Assembly: GCA_021795135.1 (NCBI GenBank)
Contig: JAJYPT010000075.1
Span: 1 to 8,058, forward strand
Direction: 5' to 3'
Origin: Actinomycetes bacterium
GTDB taxonomy: Bacteria; Actinomycetota; Acidimicrobiia; Acidimicrobiales; JAJYPT01
Length of the DNA stretch: 8,058 nucleotides
Both the position numbers and the translations under genes were made by a program. This document shows, piece after piece, positions 4,547 through 8,058 of the stretch; within the stretch, counting starts at the first letter, position 1, and each line of letters starts with the position of its first letter. The notes below the pieces were generated by a model. The model saw only the letters and a program-made list of their open reading frames with translations. It did no database searches and was not told the origin of the DNA.

Positions 4547-5791
4547 CTAAGGTACTTGTCCGTACTCCACAGGAGCTCCATCATAGGTAATTGAAGCTTG
4601 AATAACTCCACTTTGGGGATTATTTGCTTCTACGACATTGCCCCCACCTATATAGATAGCTACATGGTTGATAGTACTAGAGCCACCAGTTTCATAAAAA
4701 ACTAAATCCCCTGGTTGTAATTGAGATACAGAAATTGGAGTTACATAACTAGCTTGACTTGAAGCAACACGGGGAATTACAACTCCAGAAGTATGATACC
4801 AAACCCATTGAGTAAGTCCAGAGCAATCAAAAGCTGATGGGTTTGGATCAGTATAACTAGTTGGATCTCCTAATACATAAGCTTTTCCAATTTGATTTTG
4901 AGCAAGACTGGCTGCTTGGGAGCCGTTCCCAGAACTAGGAGGAGGTGTAGAAGACCCAGAACTAGGAGGAGGTGTAGAAGACCCAGAACTAGGAGGAGGT
5001 GTAGAAGACCCAGAACTAGGAGGAGGTGTAGAAGACCCAGAGACAGCTGAGGTTGAGACTAGTTTGGCTTTGGCTGCTGCTGCTTGTATTCTAAGTTGTG
5101 CTTGTGCTGCTGCTTGTGCCTTGGCTTTGGCTGCTGCTAAAGCTGCGGCTTGGGCTGCGGCGGCGGCTTGGGCTTGTTGTTTTTGTTGTTCAGCTACCAA
5201 TGTAGCAATTTGTCCTTTGACTTGAGACAAAGTAGCTTGTTCGTTTAAGGTGGTAGCTTGGACTTGTTGTAAGTCAGTTTTGATTTGTTGAAGATTTTTT
5301 GTTTGAGCTTCTTGAGCTGCTTGTAAAGATTTTTGCTGTTTTTTTAGAGCTGTTTGTGCTTGGTGTAGTTTATTTAGCGTTACTTGTTCATGAGAAGAAA
5401 TAGAATCAAGATAATGTTGCCGCAAAGACATCTGAGACTGATTGCTTTCTAACAGTACTTGAATTTCTGGGGCAGAGCCTCCTGTTACATAAGAGGCAAC
5501 TGCTTGTTTTGTTAACTTAGACCTTAATATATTTACTTTATTTTGACTTTGTGCTATTGCAGCTTTGAGAGCAGATACTTGAGCTGCAAGCTGAGAAGAC
5601 TTAGCTTGGCTCAAATCATAAGATTGAGAAAGAGAATCATATTTGCCCTGATCTAAAGATAGTTGGGCAACTATTTGGTTTGCTTTTGCTTGAGCAGATG
5701 CAATAGTTGTAGCCCCAGCTGTTTGGGGAAAAATGAAAGTGGGTAATAAAGTAGAGATAGAAATAGTTGTAATTAAAGTTTTTTTATGCAT
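4547..5791 (-). CDS. Secreted coiled-coil NlpC/P60 peptidoglycan hydrolase
   Basis: This 414-residue exported protein probably cleaves peptide stems in peptidoglycan during growth or division, like RipA and PcsB types. It has a signal peptide at 1-27 (HKK, hydrophobic core, AGA|TT). Long Gln/Ala-rich coiled-coil helices follow at about 30-205, then an Ala/Lys/Gln-rich stretch at 205-245. A low-complexity linker of four identical GSSTPPPSS units (252-287) leads to a C-terminal NlpC/P60 domain at about 292-414. The catalytic Cys323 is in FDCSGLTQWV and His376 is in NHVAIYIGGG. The third polar position, His in E. coli Spr, reads VVEANN here, so it appears to be Glu388. LQPGDLVFY 358-366 is also typical. 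No lipobox is present. The coiled coil could be the auto-inhibitory or FtsEX-docking region known in PcsB-like proteins, but no ftsEX lies nearby. No clear SD precedes the ATG. A possible -10 (GATAAT, complement of 5821-5826) lies 29 bases upstream. Confidence 0.9.
   Translation of the reverse strand: MHKKTLITTISISTLLPTFIFPQTAGATTIASAQAKANQIVAQLSLDQGKYDSLSQSYDLSQAKSSQLAAQVSALKAAIAQSQNKVNILRSKLTKQAVASYVTGGSAPEIQVLLESNQSQMSLRQHYLDSISSHEQVTLNKLHQAQTALKKQQKSLQAAQEAQTKNLQQIKTDLQQVQATTLNEQATLSQVKGQIATLVAEQQKQQAQAAAAAQAAALAAAKAKAQAAAQAQLRIQAAAAKAKLVSTSAVSGSSTPPPSSGSSTPPPSSGSSTPPPSSGSSTPPPSSGNGSQAASLAQNQIGKAYVLGDPTSYTDPNPSAFDCSGLTQWVWYHTSGVVIPRVASSQASYVTPISVSQLQPGDLVFYETGGSSTINHVAIYIGGGNVVEANNPQSGVIQASITYDGAPVEYGQVP
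4928..5035. repeat. Four exact 27-bp tandem repeats
   Basis: Units start at 4928, 4955, 4982 and 5009, and a fifth breaks off after CCCAGA at 5036-5041. All four are identical base for base, with no silent changes. On the minus strand each encodes GSSTPPPSS, forming the linker between the coiled coil and the NlpC/P60 domain. The period is a multiple of three, so copy-number changes keep the frame. The identity points to recent expansion. Confidence 0.97.
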
Positions 5792-5840
5792 AGATTTTTG
5801 TTATTCGTATAGGGTTTTAAATTATCAGCTAAGCTTTCAC

Positions 5841-5870
5841 ACTAGTTTACAAACCTAGTCTTTTAAGACT
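5841..5870. repeat. Adjacent inverted repeats in the divergent P60/fumarase promoter region
   Basis: AGTCTT (5857-5862) and AAGACT (5865-5870) form an inverted repeat around TT. A second one, ACTAGTTT (5841-5848) with AAA-C-CTAGT (5851-5859), overlaps it by three bases and has one bulged base. They lie just upstream of the possible P60 -10 (complement of 5821-5826), where an operator or upstream activator site could sit. The reader should treat a regulatory role as inference. Confidence 0.4.
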
Positions 5871-5901
5871 GCCTTTTGCAAGCTTTACTTTTTTCCCAAT
5901 T

Positions 5902-5907
5902 TAAAAT
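5902..5907 (+). promoter_or_regulatory. Possible -10 element of the fumarase gene
   Basis: TAAAAT matches five of six consensus bases and would start transcription near 5914, so the mRNA would include the whole 5919-5982 leader. The best -35-like hexamer, TTGCAA at 5876-5881, is 20 bases away, too far for a good match. The call rests on the -10 alone. Confidence 0.3.
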
Positions 5908-5918
5908 TAGATTAGAAA

Positions 5919-5982
5919 AGCCCTTAGTTAATTGCTCCTAAGGCGCGCTAGGCTATCTATATGTTCTTTCTGAATAAGGGCT
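5919..5982 (+). promoter_or_regulatory. Fumarase leader with anti-Shine-Dalgarno pairing
   Basis: TAAGGGCT at 5975-5982 contains the likely SD (AAGGG, 5976-5980, five bases before the ATG) and is perfectly complementary to AGCCCTTA at 5919-5926. That same left arm can instead pair as CCTTAG 5922-5927 with CTAAGG 5938-5943, which would free the SD. The start codon also sits in a small inverted repeat, GCTCA (5980-5984) with TGAGC (5987-5991). Two exclusive partners for one arm suggest translational control, but no ligand or factor is evident. Confidence 0.4.
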
Positions 5983-5985
5983 CAA

Positions 5986-7425
5986 ATGAGCTTTAATAAT
6001 AACTATAGAAGTTCTATCGGCTCCAAAGACCTTCTTCCTGAGGAAAAATTTAGACAAGAAAAAGATTCAATGGGAACTATAGAAGTTCCTTTGAAGGCCT
6101 TATGGGGGCCTCAAACACAAAGAGCAGTTAACAATTTTCCAGTCTCTGGTATGCCAATTGATAATTTAGTAATTTGGGCTTTAGCTATAATCAAACAAGC
6201 AGCGGCTAAAGCTAATGCAGAACTAGGTATTATTGACCCAGATGTCTCAGCTGCAATTCAACAAGCAGCTTCTTTGGTTTCAGCTGGCCAATATAATAGT
6301 GAATTTCCTGTAGATGTTTTTCAAACTGGTTCTGGCACTTCTTCTAATATGAACATGAATGAAGTTGTAGCCAATCTAGCTACTTCTACTCTTGGTCGAA
6401 AAGTTTTACCAAATGATGAAGTCAATGCTTGTCAGTCTTCTAATGATGTTTTTCCTTCAGCTGTTCAATTAGCTTGTTTGAATGCAATTACATTTAAATT
6501 AGTCCCAGCTTGGCAACACCTACGAGACATCCTCTGGGAGCGTTCTGAGGCATTTAAAAATATTGTCAAAAGTGGGAGAACTCATCTTATGGATGCAACC
6601 CCAATAACTTTAGGACAAGAATTTAGTGGATATGCATCAGCTATTGACTATGGCATAGAAAGAATTTTGGGTTGTGTCCAAAGATTGGGAGAACTTCCCT
6701 TAGGTGGAACTGCTGTAGGTACGGGACTTAATGCACCTGTAGATTTTGCTTCTTTGGTCATTGATAATATAAGAGCCCAAACTAATCTAAAAATACGAGA
6801 AGCAAGGAATCATTTTGAGGCTCAAGGATTTAGGGATGCTTTAGTAGAAACCTCTGGTGCTTGTAAAGTAATGGCGGTATCTTTGAATAAAATTTCTAAT
6901 GATTTGAGATGGATGTCAAGTGGACCTAGGTGCGGATTGGCAGAGATATCCTTACCTGATTTACAACCAGGATCTTCAATCATGCCTGGAAAAGTAAATC
7001 CTGTAATTCCTGAAGCAGTTTGCCAAGTATCGGCTCAAGTTATAGGAAATGATTCAGCTGTTAGTTTTGCAGGTGCTGCTGGCAATTTTGAATTAAATGT
7101 CATGCTACCTGTTATGGCAAAAAATCTTTTAGAAAGCTTACATTTATTGAGTTCAATAGCAAATCTATTTGCAGATAAATGTATAAAAGACATCCAAGCT
7201 AATGAGCAAAGATGTCAAACCTATGCTCTTTCTTCACCTGCTATAGCTACGGCTTTGAATCCCTTTTTAGGATATGAAAAAGTGGCAGAATTAGTCAAGC
7301 AGTCTATACAAGAAGATAAAGATTTGAAAACAGTAGTATTAGAAAGTAAGTTGCTATCTCCAGAAGTAATAGAGACAGCTTTAGACGTATTAGAAATGAC
7401 CAAAGGTGGGATTAGATCCCTTTAG
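5986..7425 (+). CDS. fumC: Fumarate hydratase, class II
   Basis: This 479-residue cytosolic, iron-independent enzyme interconverts fumarate and malate in the TCA cycle; the family acts as a homotetramer. Visible motifs are EKDSMG 25-30, TGSGTSSNMNMNEV 114-127, SSNDVFP 151-157, SGRTHLMDATP 196-206 with catalytic His200, GGTAVGTGLNAP 240-251, and the lyase signature GSSIMPGKVNP 329-339 with the catalytic Ser in its SS pair. GNFELNV 366-372 and SGRTHLMDATP favour fumarase over aspartase. SGPRCGLAEI and LPDLQPGSS strongly resemble the mycobacterial enzyme. The only in-frame start codons near the beginning are ATG 5986 and ATG 6070; the latter falls inside the conserved EKDSMG, so 5986 is used. 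This leaves an N-terminal extension about ten residues longer than in the mycobacterial protein. The leader can mask the SD. The next gene follows on the same strand after 55 bases with no visible terminator, so cotranscription is possible. Confidence 0.93.
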   Translation: MSFNNNYRSSIGSKDLLPEEKFRQEKDSMGTIEVPLKALWGPQTQRAVNNFPVSGMPIDNLVIWALAIIKQAAAKANAELGIIDPDVSAAIQQAASLVSAGQYNSEFPVDVFQTGSGTSSNMNMNEVVANLATSTLGRKVLPNDEVNACQSSNDVFPSAVQLACLNAITFKLVPAWQHLRDILWERSEAFKNIVKSGRTHLMDATPITLGQEFSGYASAIDYGIERILGCVQRLGELPLGGTAVGTGLNAPVDFASLVIDNIRAQTNLKIREARNHFEAQGFRDALVETSGACKVMAVSLNKISNDLRWMSSGPRCGLAEISLPDLQPGSSIMPGKVNPVIPEAVCQVSAQVIGNDSAVSFAGAAGNFELNVMLPVMAKNLLESLHLLSSIANLFADKCIKDIQANEQRCQTYALSSPAIATALNPFLGYEKVAELVKQSIQEDKDLKTVVLESKLLSPEVIETALDVLEMTKGGIRSL

Positions 7426-7480
7426 TTTAGTCCAATAACAAGTAAATGGCTATATGTATTATGAGAGGTAAAAGTTTTTA

Positions 7481-7969
7481 ATGGGAATCAATAGCATAGG
7501 TTATAAATTTTTTTTTGTTTTACATATATTGTCGGTTGTGATTGGGTTTGGGGCAGTATTTTTTAACGGACGATATGTAAGAATGACAAAAGGTGCTTCC
7601 TCTGTTGAATCAAAAGCCATATTAGATGCTTCTGGGTTTATCTCTTACAGCAGAGCAATTTATTTTATTTATTTAGTTCCAGTTTTTGGAATCTTGTTGA
7701 TTGTTTTTTCAAACTCCAAATGGAGTTTTCAACAAACTTGGATATCGGCTACTTTTGTTTTATGGTTTTTGATTATTGGCCTTTTTCATGGAGCTATCCG
7801 CCCTAATGAGAAAAAACTTAGGAATTTTTTTGAGCAAAAAAATCCCTCTGATGAAAAAGATAATTTGGAATTGAAATCTTTATACAATAAAGAATCTTTA
7901 TATGTAGGTCTTTTCCATACTATGTTAGTCCTAGCTATAGTCCTAATGATTTTTAAGCCTGGAGCTTGA
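7481..7969 (+). CDS. DUF2269-like four-helix integral membrane protein
   Basis: This 162-residue protein has four predicted membrane helices at about 8-29, 54-77, 84-105 and 137-159, with a charged loop at 107-136 (KKLRNFFEQK...). The first helix, LHILSVVIGFGAVFFNGRY, resembles the start of DUF2269 (PF10027) proteins, and His15, His103 and His146 lie in or near the helices. The function of that family is unknown to me; membrane-embedded His residues could bind heme or metal, but that is speculation. The ATG at 7481 has GAGG at 7465-7468, a long 12-base spacing, and no better start is present. It may be cotranscribed with fumarase. Its last 17 bases overlap the end of a gene on the opposite strand. 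Confidence 0.7.
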   Translation: MGINSIGYKFFFVLHILSVVIGFGAVFFNGRYVRMTKGASSVESKAILDASGFISYSRAIYFIYLVPVFGILLIVFSNSKWSFQQTWISATFVLWFLIIGLFHGAIRPNEKKLRNFFEQKNPSDEKDNLELKSLYNKESLYVGLFHTMLVLAIVLMIFKPGA

Positions 7970-8058
7970 CACTTACTTGTTCTAAAGCTTGACCAAAGTC
8001 TTGAAGAGTCTTATTACGTCGCATTTCGCTAAGTAGTCGCCCCAAAGACATAACTGCG
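7953..8058 (-). CDS. 3' end of an unidentified gene, partial at the window edge
   Basis: On the minus strand one frame is open from the right edge (first full codon at 8057-8055) to a TAA read from 7955-7953, giving 34 residues that end in a predicted amphipathic helix rich in Gln, Leu and Lys (LQDFGQALEQVSVKLQA). The other frames of this end do not give a convincing peptide; the neighbouring one stops after nine codons. A convergent overlap of 17 bases with the DUF2269-like gene would fit the compact convergent layout seen elsewhere here. A Met at residue 3 could be a start, but a longer gene entering from the right is more likely. I do not recognise the family. Confidence 0.5.
   Translation of the reverse strand, partial: AVMSLGRLLSEMRRNKTLQDFGQALEQVSVKLQA

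Noticed and set aside
4928..5041. Short CRISPR-like array
   Set aside because: The units abut without spacers and encode an in-frame protein linker, so this is a coding tandem repeat.
5792..5985. c-di-AMP (ydaO) riboswitch upstream of the P60 gene, a common arrangement in Actinobacteria
   Set aside because: I looked for the conserved ydaO core on the minus strand and did not find it; only simple inverted repeats are present.
6070..6072. Internal ATG as the fumarase start
   Set aside because: It falls inside the conserved EKDSMG motif and would remove residues present in all homologues I can recall.
7221..7403. 60-codon minus-strand frame inside fumarase
   Set aside because: It is antisense to the conserved fumarase C-terminus, with no domain and no ribosome binding site.

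Overview
The window is about 38% G+C by a hand count of one stretch. It looks like part of the chromosome of an A+T-rich actinobacterium. The evidence is: a class II fumarase that reads closest to the mycobacterial type; a radical SAM protein of the Rv2578c/SplB-like family; an SOS box of the CGAAC-N4-GTTCG type used by LexA in Actinobacteria and Firmicutes; and a probable leaderless promoter. I cannot name the genus. Low-G+C marine or freshwater actinobacterial lineages are a reasonable guess and no more than that.

Layout. (1) 1-1443 (+): nearly complete NADP-dependent non-phosphorylating glyceraldehyde-3-phosphate dehydrogenase (GapN); its frame is open to the left edge, so the true start lies outside. 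(2) 1444-1579: structured leader with a 12-bp-stem hairpin and a 9-bp inverted repeat whose right arm covers the ribosome binding site of the next gene. (3) 1580-2464 (+): UppP/BacA-family membrane phosphatase, divergent at a catalytic position. (4) 2471-3265 (-): Lgt-family membrane protein, convergent with uppP. The two 3' ends share a bidirectional terminator, and the lgt end also carries a perfect 24-bp-arm palindrome. (5) 3266-3363: divergent promoter region with a perfect LexA box. (6) 3364-4338 (+): SOS-box-controlled radical SAM protein. (7) 4339-4546: convergent spacer with a strong bidirectional terminator. (8) 4547-5791 (-): secreted coiled-coil NlpC/P60 peptidoglycan hydrolase with an exact 27-bp tandem repeat. 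(9) 5792-5985: divergent regulatory region with several inverted repeats, one of which can mask the fumarase ribosome binding site. (10) 5986-7425 (+): fumarase. (11) 7481-7969 (+): four-helix DUF2269-like membrane protein. (12) 7953-8058 (-): 3' end of an unidentified gene, overlapping the previous one tail to tail.

How the parts fit. The genes are mostly single units in alternating orientation, not one operon. Two functional themes appear. One is cell envelope: undecaprenyl phosphate recycling, lipoprotein lipidation and peptidoglycan cleavage. The other is central carbon metabolism: GapN for NADPH-yielding glycolysis and fumarase for the TCA cycle. The most informative signal is the LexA operator placed between the -35-like and -10 elements of the radical SAM gene. 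It ties that poorly characterised protein family to the DNA damage response. I see no mobile element, CRISPR array, tRNA or rRNA.
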